64,000 nucleotides of DNA from positions 1-64,000 of the forward strand of contig NZ_FQXB01000002.1 in the NCBI RefSeq assembly GCF_900129845.1. The letters run 5' to 3'. Shown one piece after another: positions 17,061 to 25,781 of the stretch. The notes under the pieces are model-generated. The model ran no database searches and was not told where the DNA came from. It saw nothing but the letters and a program-made list of their open reading frames with translations. This stretch comes from Cognatiyoonia sediminum. GTDB taxonomy: Bacteria; Pseudomonadota; Alphaproteobacteria; Rhodobacterales; Rhodobacteraceae. Positions within the stretch are counted from its first letter, which is position 1; each line of letters starts with the position of its first letter. Both the position numbers and the translations under genes were made by a program.

Positions 17061-17942
17061 CTAGGACGCGCGTTGGAAAGACGTCGCCAGATGATCAAAG
17101 ACCATTCGAATACGCGGACTGCTTTTGAGCTCTTTGTGTGCTGCAAGCCAAACTGGCATGCTGCCGATATCAATCTCGGAGGCAAAATGGACGAGATTGG
17201 GATCCCTTTTGCCCAGCTCTACTTGCATCATGCCAAGACCATAACCGGCACGAACCATATTCCAACATACAACTTGGTCGTCAGACCGAAAGGCAAAGTC
17301 GTCACGATCGACTTTCATCCCCAAAGCGCGCATGCCATCAAGGATGAGAGAGCTTCGATCATAGCCAATGACGTCAAAGGACATGAAGTTATCAACAGTT
17401 ATCGTGTCCTTGCCCGCCATATAGTCGCGGTGGGCAAAGATCCCGAGTTTGAGTTCGGCGACTTTACGAATGAACAGATCAGACTGCCTTGGCCGATACA
17501 TGCGGACAGCAATATCAGCCTCACGACGGATCAGGTTTTGTGAGGTGTCCGACGCCACCACTTCGTAGGCGAGATGCGGCGTCTTCCTGCGAAGTTCGGT
17601 GAGTATGTCTGGCAAAAGGTAGGTCGCAACAATTTGGCTGGCCGAAATGCGAACAGTTCCTGACAAATCATCGGCTTCTTCCTCTCCCTTGCGAGAGATG
17701 CGCCCAGCCGTGTCGGCCATCGAGCGCACCTCTTGAAAAAGCTGTTCGCCTTTCACCGTGAGCGCCATTCCTTCGCGCGTCCGGTCAAACAAGCGATCAC
17801 CTAAGAGATCTTCCAAGGTAGATAGGTGCCTGCTCAACGTCGGTTGGCTTACGCCAACTTCTCGTGCAGCAGCGGAGAGTGATCCATGTTCGGCTATTGC
17901 CGCCATGGATTGCAGGAGTTGCCAAGGAACCTTGCCATTCAT
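17061..17942 (-). CDS. LysR-family transcriptional regulator
   Basis: 293 residues from the preferred ATG 17942 (GAG ten bases upstream; an in-frame ATG at 17981 lies in the palindromic operator). N-terminal winged helix WQLLQSMAAIAEHGSLSAAA, VSQPTLSRHLSTLEDLLG, LFDRTREGM; the effector domain includes RREADIAVRMYRP. It is divergent from the NAD-dependent epimerase gene, with a 9-bp-arm palindrome in between, the classical layout of a LysR regulator and its target. Its effector half is similar to the truncated LysR gene at 45.6 kb, so the two are paralogues. Confidence 0.9.
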   Translation of the reverse strand: MNGKVPWQLLQSMAAIAEHGSLSAAAREVGVSQPTLSRHLSTLEDLLGDRLFDRTREGMALTVKGEQLFQEVRSMADTAGRISRKGEEEADDLSGTVRISASQIVATYLLPDILTELRRKTPHLAYEVVASDTSQNLIRREADIAVRMYRPRQSDLFIRKVAELKLGIFAHRDYMAGKDTITVDNFMSFDVIGYDRSSLILDGMRALGMKVDRDDFAFRSDDQVVCWNMVRAGYGLGMMQVELGKRDPNLVHFASEIDIGSMPVWLAAHKELKSSPRIRMVFDHLATSFQRAS

Positions 17943-17968
17943 AATTGAATATCTCGATTTATATTTCG

Positions 17969-17990
17969 CCAATTTATACACATAAATTGG
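17969..17990. promoter_or_regulatory. palindromic LysR-type operator candidate
   Basis: CCAATTTAT (17969-17977) and its exact complement ATAAATTGG (17982-17990) are separated by ACAC. It contains T-N11-A spacing, as LysR boxes do, and lies in the 91-base divergent gap upstream of both the LysR gene and the epimerase gene. Confidence 0.65.
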
Positions 17991-18033
17991 ATAGCTATCT
18001 AGCTCCTAACGTACACGCAAAGGAGTAGATCAG

Positions 18034-18954
18034 ATGTCAAAGACAGTTGTTGTATTGGGTGCTAAGGGGCGGTTTGGGCGGAATGCGGTAGAAGCATTTC
18101 ATAGTGCCGATTGGACGGTTATCGCTGCGCGTCGCAATATGGTTGGGAGTTCATTCCCGTCTAGCGTAGAATTGCGCACTTGCGACGTGATGAACGTTTC
18201 AAGTGTTCAAAAAGCGTGCCTTGGCGCAGACGTAATCGTGAACGCAGTCAATCCACCTTACACTGACTGGGCCGAAACAGTTCCAACTATCACTGAAAAC
18301 GTCATCTCCGCCGCAAAGGCTTCCGGTGCCAGCGTGATGATCCCTGGGAATGTCTATAACTTTGGCGTTGATATGCCCTCGGTCCTACGGACGGACACAC
18401 CTCAACGGCCCACGACCGAAAAAGGTCGCATTCGCGTTGCAATGGAACGGGCCTACGAAGATGCGGCGGTTGATGGCGTTCAAACGATCGTTTTTCGCGG
18501 CGGAGACTTTATGGAAGGCAAAGACACAGGCAATTGGTTCGAGTCCCATATGGTCAACAAGATCGAAACAGGTTCGATGGTGTATCCAGGGAATTTGGAC
18601 GTGGTGCATGCTTGGGCATTTCTGCCCGATATGGCACGTGCCATGGTTCATCTCGCAGATGTACGTGAAGACCTCGCAAGATTTGAGGACGTGGGTTTCG
18701 ACGGATTTTCGCTTACAGGCGAACAATTGAAACGCTTGGTAGAGAAGGCAAGCGGGCAAACGCTAAAGGTACGCTCAATGCCGTGGGGCATTATGCGTCT
18801 CTTGTCGATTTTCCAACCGATGATACGAGAAGTTCTGGAGATGCGCTATCTATGGGAGAAACCGCATCAGATTGATGGCTCAAAGTTGCAAAAGCTTGCG
18901 CCAAACTTCCGGCCGATCCCAATCAAGGAAGCGATCGCTATAGCCATCGCTTGA
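18034..18954 (+). CDS. NAD(P)-dependent epimerase / NmrA-like reductase
   Basis: A 306-residue extended SDR-like protein. The N-terminus has the GAKGRFG dinucleotide motif, and DVMNVSSVQKA and VIVNAVNPPYTDW follow in the usual order. The active-site YxxxK of classical SDRs is not obvious, so an NmrA-like or atypical reductase is possible. Substrate unknown. It is divergent from the LysR gene at 17061 with a shared palindrome, so it is the probable regulated target. Confidence 0.75.
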   Translation: MSKTVVVLGAKGRFGRNAVEAFHSADWTVIAARRNMVGSSFPSSVELRTCDVMNVSSVQKACLGADVIVNAVNPPYTDWAETVPTITENVISAAKASGASVMIPGNVYNFGVDMPSVLRTDTPQRPTTEKGRIRVAMERAYEDAAVDGVQTIVFRGGDFMEGKDTGNWFESHMVNKIETGSMVYPGNLDVVHAWAFLPDMARAMVHLADVREDLARFEDVGFDGFSLTGEQLKRLVEKASGQTLKVRSMPWGIMRLLSIFQPMIREVLEMRYLWEKPHQIDGSKLQKLAPNFRPIPIKEAIAIAIA

Positions 18955-18994
18955 AATCTTTGTCTTTCTGCGCCGCAGCGTTTAGACCGACGCT

Positions 18995-19669
18995 ATGAAA
19001 CTTCTTGTCGGCCTTGGAAATCCCGGCGCGAAATACGCGCAGAACCGTCACAACATCGGCTTTATGGCGATGGATCAGATTGCGTCGGATCATGGTTTTG
19101 GTCCGTGGCGATCCAAGTTCCAAGGGGTAATCAGCGAAGGGCGGTTTGGGTCGGACAAGGTGATTTTGCTCAAGCCTGAGACGTTTATGAACCTGTCAGG
19201 CCAATCGGTTGGCGAAGCGATGCGGTTCCATAAATTAGAGCCGGCTGACGTGATCGTCTTTCATGACGAGTTGGATCTCGCCCCCAGAAAGGTTCGTTTG
19301 AAGACCGGCGGCGGACATGCTGGCCACAATGGGCTACGGTCGATCCACGGGCATATCGGAGCTGACTATGACCGTGTGCGGTTGGGCATTGGACATCCCG
19401 GACATAAGGATGCTGTGCCAGGCTATGTGCTGCGCGATTTCCCGAAAGCCGATGCAGAATGGTTGGACGATGTTTTGCGCGGCATTGGGGATGGTGCACC
19501 TGAGCTTGTTGCGGGGAATGGTGACAAGTTTCTGAATGCCATCGCTTTGAGGGTTGCGCCCGCACGGTCATCTAAGTCGAAGCCGAAACCGCAAGCTCCA
19601 AGGGTCGAAGAACCTGTTGAGGAAGACGCTCGCTCGCCGCTGCAAAAGCTGGTGGATAAATTCCGATGA
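18995..19669 (+). CDS. pth: peptidyl-tRNA hydrolase
   Basis: 224 residues. LVGLGNPGAKYAQNRHNIGF carries the substrate Asn and catalytic His; FHDELDLAPRKVRLKTGGG and AGHNGLRSI, both Pth signatures, follow. It releases peptides from peptidyl-tRNA that dropped off the ribosome. About 30 residues of basic/proline-rich C-terminal extension (SKSKPKPQAP) precede the stop. First gene of an overlapping chain: its TGA overlaps the next ATG as ATGA. Confidence 0.97.
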   Translation: MKLLVGLGNPGAKYAQNRHNIGFMAMDQIASDHGFGPWRSKFQGVISEGRFGSDKVILLKPETFMNLSGQSVGEAMRFHKLEPADVIVFHDELDLAPRKVRLKTGGGHAGHNGLRSIHGHIGADYDRVRLGIGHPGHKDAVPGYVLRDFPKADAEWLDDVLRGIGDGAPELVAGNGDKFLNAIALRVAPARSSKSKPKPQAPRVEEPVEEDARSPLQKLVDKFR

Positions 19670-20694
19670 CGCCTCCAGCGGTTCGGGAAGCGTTCAGCTA
19701 TCAGTCCATAGCTTGCGCTTCCCTTGGGTCGCCTTTCATGGCGCAGCTATGTAACTTGTTTTCGGAGCGAGATTGGCCGCAGACGGCTTTGAAAGACCGC
19801 GTCTATTCGTGGACTGGCGATTTGTCGCCGCGTGGGGAAAGCGTACCGCTGAGGGTCGCTGGCGGGTTGCATGCGCTTTATCTTGAGGGGCGAGCGTTTG
19901 ACGGGATTTATCCACCTTCCAAAGTTTCCGACGAGGTTCTTTGGGACGCTGTTGAAGGCGTTTTGATCGACTACGACGATTTCCTCTGCAATTGGGTGAA
20001 AAGCGCGCCTCAGACAAACGAGGTGCGCCGGTCATCTGCCATCATTGCCGCAGCCCACGTGGTCGCGGATCGATTTGGTTTGCCACTACGAACCTCCGAA
20101 CTTGGAGCAAGTGGTGGACTGAACCTGAAATGGGATCACTATGGGCTCAGGATCGGAGATGCGCTTTGGGGGCAAAGCGGAACGCTATTGCTGGAGCCTG
20201 ACTGGTCTGGCCCTAAGCCACCCATAGCATCACCATCGGTGGTCGAACGTCAGGGCGTAGATTTGAACCCCCTCGACCCGACTAACCCACTGGCCGCTTT
20301 GCGCCTTCGGGCCTATCTTTGGCCGGATCAACCAGATCGCATTGAGCGTACAGCGGCTGCAATAGAGATTGCCGAACCGCTTGTGAATCAAGCGGATGCG
20401 ATTGACTGGCTCGCCCCGCGCCTGACGCATGTGCCACGCCAAACCCACATGATCTACCACACGATTGCTTGGCAGTACTTTCCCTCTGAACGACAAACGG
20501 AAGGCACTAAACTGATCGAGGCTGCAGGGTTACAGACGACCGACCAAACCCCTCTGGCATGGTTCTCGATGGAAAATGACGGCGGCGCACGTGGCGCGGC
20601 GTTAACCTTGCGCCTTTGGCCCGGCGATGTCACGCTCAACCTCGGCCGTGCGGATTTCCACGGCCGTTGGATTGAGTGGAGCGGACAATGTTGA
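19666..20694 (+). CDS. DUF2332 domain-containing protein
   Basis: 342 residues spanning the DUF2332 family: FSYQSIACASLGSPFMAQLCNLF at the start, then RTSELGASGGLNL, PLAALRLRAYLWPDQ and YHTIAWQYFP. The GASGGLNL segment and the overall pattern suggest a methyltransferase-like Rossmann fold, but no activity is established to my knowledge. It overlaps pth by four bases and the next gene by seven, so cotranslation is likely. Confidence 0.82.
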   Translation: MTPPAVREAFSYQSIACASLGSPFMAQLCNLFSERDWPQTALKDRVYSWTGDLSPRGESVPLRVAGGLHALYLEGRAFDGIYPPSKVSDEVLWDAVEGVLIDYDDFLCNWVKSAPQTNEVRRSSAIIAAAHVVADRFGLPLRTSELGASGGLNLKWDHYGLRIGDALWGQSGTLLLEPDWSGPKPPIASPSVVERQGVDLNPLDPTNPLAALRLRAYLWPDQPDRIERTAAAIEIAEPLVNQADAIDWLAPRLTHVPRQTHMIYHTIAWQYFPSERQTEGTKLIEAAGLQTTDQTPLAWFSMENDGGARGAALTLRLWPGDVTLNLGRADFHGRWIEWSGQC

Positions 20695-21842
20695 AATGGC
20701 TAGGACGGATCGTCGTCTTTTTGGGCGTGATCGCCATCATCGGTTGGGTTTGGAAAGGCGAAGAATTGAAGCGCCTACTGGCTGTAAATAGCCTCTTCTC
20801 AGAAGAGAAGATCGTGAACAACTTCTCCAACATGGACACGATGTTCCTGAACACCTCCCTAACTTCCTCTGGCGACGTTTCGGAGTTGCCGGTTGCCGCG
20901 ACCGTCACGCTTCCGGACGGGACTGAAGATTGGCTCGAAAGCCGTTCGGCAACGGCGCTTGTGGTTTTGAAGGACGGTGCGGTTGTGTTCGAAGATTACT
21001 ACCAGGGCACGGGCGAAGACGACCTGCGGATCAGTTGGTCGATGGCGAAAAGCTGGTTGTCGGCGCTTTTTGGCATCCTGCTGGAAGAAGGCGCGATTGG
21101 ATCGGTCGACGATCCCGTGACGCAATATGCGCCATCGCTGGTGGGAAGTGCCTATGACGGCGCAACGATCAAGGACGTTTTGCAAATGTCATCGGGCGTC
21201 GTGTTTGACGAGGATTACCTCGACTACGATTCAGATATCAACAAGATGGGCCGCGTCCTCGCCTTGGGTGGGTCGATGGATGAGTTTGCAGCTGGCCTGA
21301 CTGAGACCTACGCAGACCCAGGCGAGACTTGGCAATATGTATCCATTGACACGCATGTGTTGGGCATGGTGGTACGCGGCGCGACAGGGCGCAGTTTAAC
21401 CGATCTGTTGTCGGAGAAGATTGCAGAGCCGATGGGTTTGGAAGCCGCACCCTACTACCTCACTGACGGATATGGCGTGGCCTTCGCGCTAGGTGGGCTC
21501 AACATGAAATCGCGGGATTATGCGCGGTTTGGGCAGATGATCGCGAATGGCGGGCGTTGGAACGATCAACAGATTGTGCCGGAGGCCTGGGTGGAGGAAA
21601 GCACCGCGCCCAGCGCGCCGACGCAAACAGGCGAAACAAGGTATGGGTATCAGTGGTGGATACCTGTTGGGTCCGAAGATGGGCAGTTTATGGCGCGTGG
21701 AATCTATGATCAGTACACCTATATTGATCCGTCTCGGAATGTGGTAATCGTCTTGAACGCAGCAAACCGATCGTTTCGTGAAGCGGGCGTCGGGCGCGGC
21801 AACGAAGAGATGTTTCGTCAGATTGCAGAGAGCCTAGAGTGA
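20688..21842 (+). CDS. class C beta-lactamase-like serine hydrolase
   Basis: 384 residues from ATG 20688 (GGAG at 20678-20681). A membrane segment (IVVFLGVIAIIGWVW) is followed by a beta-lactamase/EstB-type domain: the catalytic SMAK (Ser-x-x-Lys) in ISWSMAKSWL, a YVS in place of the YxN motif (WQYVSIDTHV), and YGYQWW. The set resembles 6-aminohexanoate-dimer hydrolase-like proteins rather than true beta-lactamases. The catalytic domain probably faces the periplasm. Overlaps both neighbours. Confidence 0.8.
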   Translation: MLKWLGRIVVFLGVIAIIGWVWKGEELKRLLAVNSLFSEEKIVNNFSNMDTMFLNTSLTSSGDVSELPVAATVTLPDGTEDWLESRSATALVVLKDGAVVFEDYYQGTGEDDLRISWSMAKSWLSALFGILLEEGAIGSVDDPVTQYAPSLVGSAYDGATIKDVLQMSSGVVFDEDYLDYDSDINKMGRVLALGGSMDEFAAGLTETYADPGETWQYVSIDTHVLGMVVRGATGRSLTDLLSEKIAEPMGLEAAPYYLTDGYGVAFALGGLNMKSRDYARFGQMIANGGRWNDQQIVPEAWVEESTAPSAPTQTGETRYGYQWWIPVGSEDGQFMARGIYDQYTYIDPSRNVVIVLNAANRSFREAGVGRGNEEMFRQIAESLE

Positions 21843-22219
21843 TAGAGAAAGACCCGTCATTGAACGTACTGGGAGGCGCCTTGGCCCCCTGCTCTACCGA
21901 TCCGATGACGGGTTTCTTTCGCAACGGGTCTTGTGACACATGCGACCGAGATACCGGCAGTCATACAGTCTGTGCCGTCATGACTGAGGAGTTTTTGGCC
22001 TACTCAAAATATGTCGGAAACGATCTGAGCACGCCTCGCCCACAATGGGGGTTTCCGGGATTGAACCCCGGCGACCATTGGTGCCTCTGTGCCAGCCGGT
22101 TTTTGCAAGCCCATGAGGAAGGATGCGCGCCGAAGGTCAATTTGGATGCGACCCACGTGAAAGCGCTGAATATCGTACCCATTGAGGTATTGACGGAGAA
22201 TGCCTCGCCGGAAGGTTAG
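21839..22219 (+). CDS. DUF2237 family protein
   Basis: 126 residues starting with a GTG that overlaps the previous stop (GTGA). The DUF2237 pattern is complete: LNVLGGALAPCS, PMTGFFRNGSC, VCAVMTEEFLAYSK, GNDLSTPRPQWGFPGL, GDHWCLCASRFLQA and the C-terminal VKALNIVP. Several conserved Cys are present; function is not established in the family as far as I know. Last gene of the pth chain; it overlaps the stop of the convergent LuxR-type gene by four bases. Confidence 0.85.
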   Translation: MIEKDPSLNVLGGALAPCSTDPMTGFFRNGSCDTCDRDTGSHTVCAVMTEEFLAYSKYVGNDLSTPRPQWGFPGLNPGDHWCLCASRFLQAHEEGCAPKVNLDATHVKALNIVPIEVLTENASPEG

Positions 22220-22722
22220 GCCTGCGGCAATTCGATCAACTCGTCGACAAATAGGCTCAAAAGCTGAGGCCGGCCGCTTACGCCTGCTTTGCGATAAATT
22301 GCGTTTGTTTGCGCTTTAATCGTGCCTTCGCTGACGTCTCTCACGCCTGCGATTTCTTGAATGGACAGGCCTTTAATGGAGAACAGCGCGACATCCCGTT
22401 CGGCCGGTGTGAGCGCCCATTCTTCAAATCTCTCGTTTAGGAGGTCCATAAAGGCGCCTGATGCGGCCTTTAGCTGATCTTCTACAATTTGATTGCGTTG
22501 CAGAGTGCGGCGCAAAGTGATCGCGCCGAGAATGACGCCTAACAAGAGACCAAGCGCTGCGCCTAATTCGATGAATTCGTGAACGGCCCAGCTGAGGACG
22601 CCAATTCCGGTAATGCTGGAAAGTAAATTGATTAGGTAAAGAGCCGCGCAAGCGATTTGCACGATCAAAAGAGCTATCAAAAATGTCTTTTGGCTAGATG
22701 AGCCGTGGCGAGAGGAAGGCAT
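22216..22722 (-). CDS. membrane-anchored LuxR-type HTH regulator
   Basis: 168 residues with two N-terminal membrane helices (FLIALLIVQIACAALYLINL and LGLLLGVILGAITL), a short coiled linker (RRTLQRNQIVEDQLKAA), then a LuxR helix-turn-helix: LTPAERDVALFSIKGLSIQE, IAGVRDVSEGTIKAQTNAIY and RKAGVSGRPQLLSLF. There is no receiver domain, so input presumably comes through the membrane or linker part. Its ATG shares one base with the stop of the acidic-tail gene upstream (TAATG), so it is translationally coupled to a substrate-like partner. Probable regulator of the operon or of genes elsewhere. Confidence 0.85.
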   Translation of the reverse strand: MPSSRHGSSSQKTFLIALLIVQIACAALYLINLLSSITGIGVLSWAVHEFIELGAALGLLLGVILGAITLRRTLQRNQIVEDQLKAASGAFMDLLNERFEEWALTPAERDVALFSIKGLSIQEIAGVRDVSEGTIKAQTNAIYRKAGVSGRPQLLSLFVDELIELPQA

Positions 22723-23147
22723 TAGTCGTCGTCATCTTCCTCGTCATCTTCCTCATCTTCGTCGTCATCGTCTTCATCATCGTCATCCTCATCTTCGTCA
22801 TCATCCTCGTCGTCATCCTCGTCGTCATCATCCTTCTCATCGTCGTCTTCGTCATCATCTGCGTCTTCGTCATCTTCCTCGTCGTCATCTTCATCAGCGT
22901 CGTCATCATCATCCTCGACATACCAACGGTCGCGCAGAATCTCGCCAGTGTATGGATTGAATACGAGTTCACGATCTCGATCGCCATCTGTCGCTTCGAT
23001 CCGAACGCGTCCGAGCCAGGTCCGCTCGATCCGAAACTCAGTATATCCCTGCCCAAGAAGTTGGGTGATGATCTGCTCTTCGGCTGTTTGCGCAAATGCC
23101 GGCTGCGCCAGAGTTAGGCTGAGCAATCCAGAATATACGAGCTTCAT
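22722..23147 (-). CDS. exported PepSY-like protein with 64-residue Asp/Glu tail
   Basis: 141 residues from ATG 23147 (GGGAGAAG upstream; the open frame to 23168 has no better start). A signal peptide (MKLVYSGLLSLTLAQPAFAQ) is followed by a small domain of about 55 residues that resembles PepSY: EEQIITQLLGQGYTEFRIE, GRVRIEA, and ELVFNPYTGEILRDRW. From residue 78 to the end only Asp, Glu and a few Ala/Lys occur, a highly negative disordered tail. It could bind Ca2+ or other cations, or mimic nucleic acid, in the periplasm. It has a paralogue directly upstream. Not a recognised named protein. Confidence 0.8.
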   Translation of the reverse strand: MKLVYSGLLSLTLAQPAFAQTAEEQIITQLLGQGYTEFRIERTWLGRVRIEATDGDRDRELVFNPYTGEILRDRWYVEDDDDDADEDDDEEDDEDADDDEDDDEKDDDDEDDDEDDDEDEDDDDEDDDDEDEEDDEEDDDD

Positions 23148-23236
23148 CGGCTTCTCCCGTAACACCAATCCCCGACCACCATAGCAGTCGGGGACAAAAA
23201 AGTTGAGACGCCTAACTGAGAGAAGGAGCCTGTGAC

Positions 23237-23602
23237 CTACTCATCGTGGTCGTCATCATCATCATCTTCGACTTCGTCATCTTCATCATCCTCGTCATCA
23301 TCTTCGTCTTCGTCGTCCTCATCGAGCAGGTCGAAAACATCGGCTTCGCTCAACTCTTCAACGTCGAGTTCCTCGACATGGTGAACCAAGACCTCACCGG
23401 TCAGCGCGTCATAGACGATCTCTAAAACAACTGTGTTACGGACGGCGGCGACAGCGACGCGATCATTGGCGTTTTGAACTTCAATCTCTTCATAGCCGCG
23501 AGACAAAAGTTCGGTCTTAACCTGCTCTTCGATTGTGGCAGCGGTTGCACCCGTTGCGGTTAAGATCATGGAGATCGCGGTCGTTGTCAGTAGATGGTTC
23601 AT
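23237..23602 (-). CDS. exported PepSY-like protein with shorter acidic tail
   Basis: 121 residues, a paralogue of the previous gene. A signal peptide (MNHLLTTTAISMILTATGATA) is followed by EEQVKTELLSRGYEEIEVQ, which aligns with the neighbour's EEQIITQLLGQGYTEFRIE, then LEIVYDALTGEVLVHHVEEL. The acidic tail of about 30 residues (mostly Asp and Glu, ending in HDE) is shorter. It is the first gene of the operon, with 89 bases to the next start. The upstream region holds a nested palindrome at 23708-23746. Confidence 0.78.
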   Translation of the reverse strand: MNHLLTTTAISMILTATGATAATIEEQVKTELLSRGYEEIEVQNANDRVAVAAVRNTVVLEIVYDALTGEVLVHHVEELDVEELSEADVFDLLDEDDEDEDDDEDDEDDEVEDDDDDDHDE

Positions 23603-23707
23603 AGGTCTGTCCTTTCGTGATCACGGCCGCACCACGCAGCCGAATTACCGGCCATGATGTTCAGAGTGTTCACAAAAGGAATGTGCTGCAGGTTTAGGGC
23701 ACAGGCC

Positions 23708-23746
23708 ATAAACCTCAGGATAAAGCGGATAAACTGAGGTTTATCC
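23708..23746. promoter_or_regulatory. nested palindrome upstream of acidic-tail operon
   Basis: ATAAACCTCAG (23708-23718) is perfectly inverted at 23734-23744 with a 15-base spacer. A second, overlapping palindrome GGATAAAC-TGAG-GTTTATCC covers 23727-23746. GGATAAA occurs at 23718-23724 and 23727-23733 within the spacer. It lies after the trpB stop and 106-144 bases before the acidic-tail start. It may be a trpB terminator or an operator; no T run follows it, which favours an operator. Confidence 0.5.
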
Positions 23747-23766
23747 GATCGACTTAAGGGCGTTTG

Positions 23767-24999
23767 CTACTCGAATTCGCCCATATCAAAGTCCAAAGCG
23801 CGTGCGACGGTGAAGATATCCTTGTCGCCGCGGCCACACATATTCATGCAGATGATGTGATCTTTTGGCAGGTCTGGCGCGATCTTCATCACATGTGCCA
23901 AGGCGTGTGAGGGTTCGAGCGCTGGGATTATCCCCTCTTGCTGACAGCAGAGCTGGAAGGCTTCGAGTGCCTCGACGTCGGTGATGGACACATATTGCGC
24001 GCGGCCAATATCGTGCAGCCATGCGTGCTCTGGCCCAATGCCGGGGTAGTCGAGACCGGCGGAGATGGAGAACCCTTCGAGGATTTGGCCATCGTCGTCT
24101 TGTAGCAAGTAGGTGCGGTTGCCATGAAGGACGCCAGGGCGGCCACCGGTCAGCGATGCACAGTGTTCCATCTTTTCGTTCACGCCTTTGCCACCAGCTT
24201 CAACGCCGATGATGCCGACGTCTTTGTCGTCAAGGAACGGGTAGAACAGTCCCATCGCGTTAGAGCCACCGCCGATCGCTGCGATGATTGTATCGGGCAA
24301 CCGGTCCTCGGCAGCCATCATCTGTTCTTTGGCTTCTTTGCCGATGATGGATTGGAAGTCACGCACCATGGCTGGGTACGGGTGCGGACCTGCGACGGTG
24401 CCAATACAGTAGAAAGTGTCGCGCACGTTGGTTACCCAATCGCGTAGGGCGTCGTTCATTGCATCTTTCAATGTGCCGCGACCAGATGTGACTGGGACAA
24501 CTTCTGTGCCCAGTAAGCGCATGCGGAAAACGTTTGGAGCCTGACGCTCTACGTCGTGGGCGCCCATGTAAACGATGCATTTGAGACCGAATTTGGCACA
24601 AACGGTCGCGGTTGCCACGCCATGCTGACCAGCACCAGTTTCAGCGATGATCCGAGTTTTGCCCATGCGACGGGCAAGGATGATTTGGCCAAGTACGTTG
24701 TTGATCTTATGCGCACCTGTGTGGTTCAGCTCATCCCGTTTGAGATAGATCTTTGCGCCGCCCAAATGTTCGGTGAGACGTTCCGCATAGTACAGCGGGC
24801 TGGGACGACCGACGTAATGGGTCCAGAGATCGTGCATCTCTGCCCAGAAGCTGTCATCGGTTTTGGCCTTCTCATATTGCGCTTCAAGCTCAAGGATCAG
24901 TGGCATGAGGGTTTCAGAGACAAACCGCCCACCAAAATCACCGAAGCGGCCCTTTTCATCGGGGCCGGTCATGAAGGAATTGAAAAGGTCTTGCGCCAT
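23767..24999 (-). CDS. trpB: tryptophan synthase beta chain
   Basis: 410 residues from ATG 24999 (Met-Ala-Gln start; an upstream frame of 51 codons is open but unlike TrpB). [18 protein letters not shown], the PLP lysine in [19 protein letters not shown], the glycine-rich GGGSNAMG loop and the C-terminal GRGDKD are all conserved. It joins serine and indole to tryptophan in the alpha2beta2 complex with the trpA product. trpF is just upstream on the same strand (125-base gap), forming the ihfB-lapA-trpF-trpB run. Confidence 0.97.
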   Translation of the reverse strand: MAQDLFNSFMTGPDEKGRFGDFGGRFVSETLMPLILELEAQYEKAKTDDSFWAEMHDLWTHYVGRPSPLYYAERLTEHLGGAKIYLKRDELNHTGAHKINNVLGQIILARRMGKTRIIAETGAGQHGVATATVCAKFGLKCIVYMGAHDVERQAPNVFRMRLLGTEVVPVTSGRGTLKDAMNDALRDWVTNVRDTFYCIGTVAGPHPYPAMVRDFQSIIGKEAKEQMMAAEDRLPDTIIAAIGGGSNAMGLFYPFLDDKDVGIIGVEAGGKGVNEKMEHCASLTGGRPGVLHGNRTYLLQDDDGQILEGFSISAGLDYPGIGPEHAWLHDIGRAQYVSITDVEALEAFQLCCQQEGIIPALEPSHALAHVMKIAPDLPKDHIICMNMCGRGDKDIFTVARALDFDMGEFE

Positions 25000-25124
25000 T
25001 CGCGTGATCTCACTTTGCGTTAACGCGACAGGCTTATCCCGAAGCGTAGACAGGGTAAAGCGACAGAATGCCTCAAGCGGTGGAAGAGGCCTGAACGATT
25101 TCTTTGGAGCGATGCAGAGTTTGC

Positions 25125-25778
25125 CTAAATGTCCTCTAGCGCCGCCCTGCAAAACGCTTCGATCAATCCAGCGTCTTTCTGACCGGGCGCACTCTCCACA
25201 CCGGACGCTACGTCAACCTGTCGCGCGCCTGTGCGGGCAATCGCTTCGGCAACGTTTTCAGGCGTAAGGCCTCCCGCAAGCATCCACGGCTTCGTCCAGT
25301 ATTTTCGGTTTGCCAAAAGCGTCCAATCGAATGTGAGCCCATTGCCACCGGGCAGCGCCGCATCTTTCGGCGCCTTGGCGTCCAAGAGCAATTGATCAGC
25401 AACGTCGCTATAGAGGTCGACTTTCGAGACGTCTTCTTCTGACGCGATCCCGAGGACCTTCATGATGGGCAAACCGTAGCGATCCCTCACCTTGGCGACC
25501 CTTTCTGGGCTTTCGCTCCCATGAAGCTGTAACATGTCGATTGGAACCCGATCCACCAACTGATCGAGCGCGTCATTTTCGGCATTCACAACCAGCGCAA
25601 CCTTTGCAATCCCCACGGGCACTGTCACAGCCAATTCGCGCGCGCGATCAAGATCGACGTATCGCGGAGATTTGGGAAAGAAATTGAATCCGACATAATG
25701 CGCGCCCGCGCGCGCGGTCGCGTCTATATCCTCTGCCGTTGTGAGACCGCAGATTTTTATTCGGACGTCGGAAGTCAT
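25125..25778 (-). CDS. trpF: phosphoribosylanthranilate isomerase
   Basis: 217 residues of the TrpF TIM barrel: [15 protein letters not shown] with the catalytic Cys, [41 protein letters not shown] and a [14 protein letters not shown] phosphate site. It isomerises N-(5-phosphoribosyl)anthranilate in tryptophan synthesis. It starts three bases after the lapA stop, so it is probably part of the ihfB-lapA-trpF-trpB transcript. Confidence 0.97.
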   Translation of the reverse strand: MTSDVRIKICGLTTAEDIDATARAGAHYVGFNFFPKSPRYVDLDRARELAVTVPVGIAKVALVVNAENDALDQLVDRVPIDMLQLHGSESPERVAKVRDRYGLPIMKVLGIASEEDVSKVDLYSDVADQLLLDAKAPKDAALPGGNGLTFDWTLLANRKYWTKPWMLAGGLTPENVAEAIARTGARQVDVASGVESAPGQKDAGLIEAFCRAALEDI

Positions 25779-25781
25779 GAT

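Noticed and set aside
22698-23117. Plus-strand frame encoding long runs of Val and Ile opposite the acidic tail
   Set aside because: It is the complement of GAN triplets; the minus-strand frame has a signal peptide, PepSY-like module and ribosome site.
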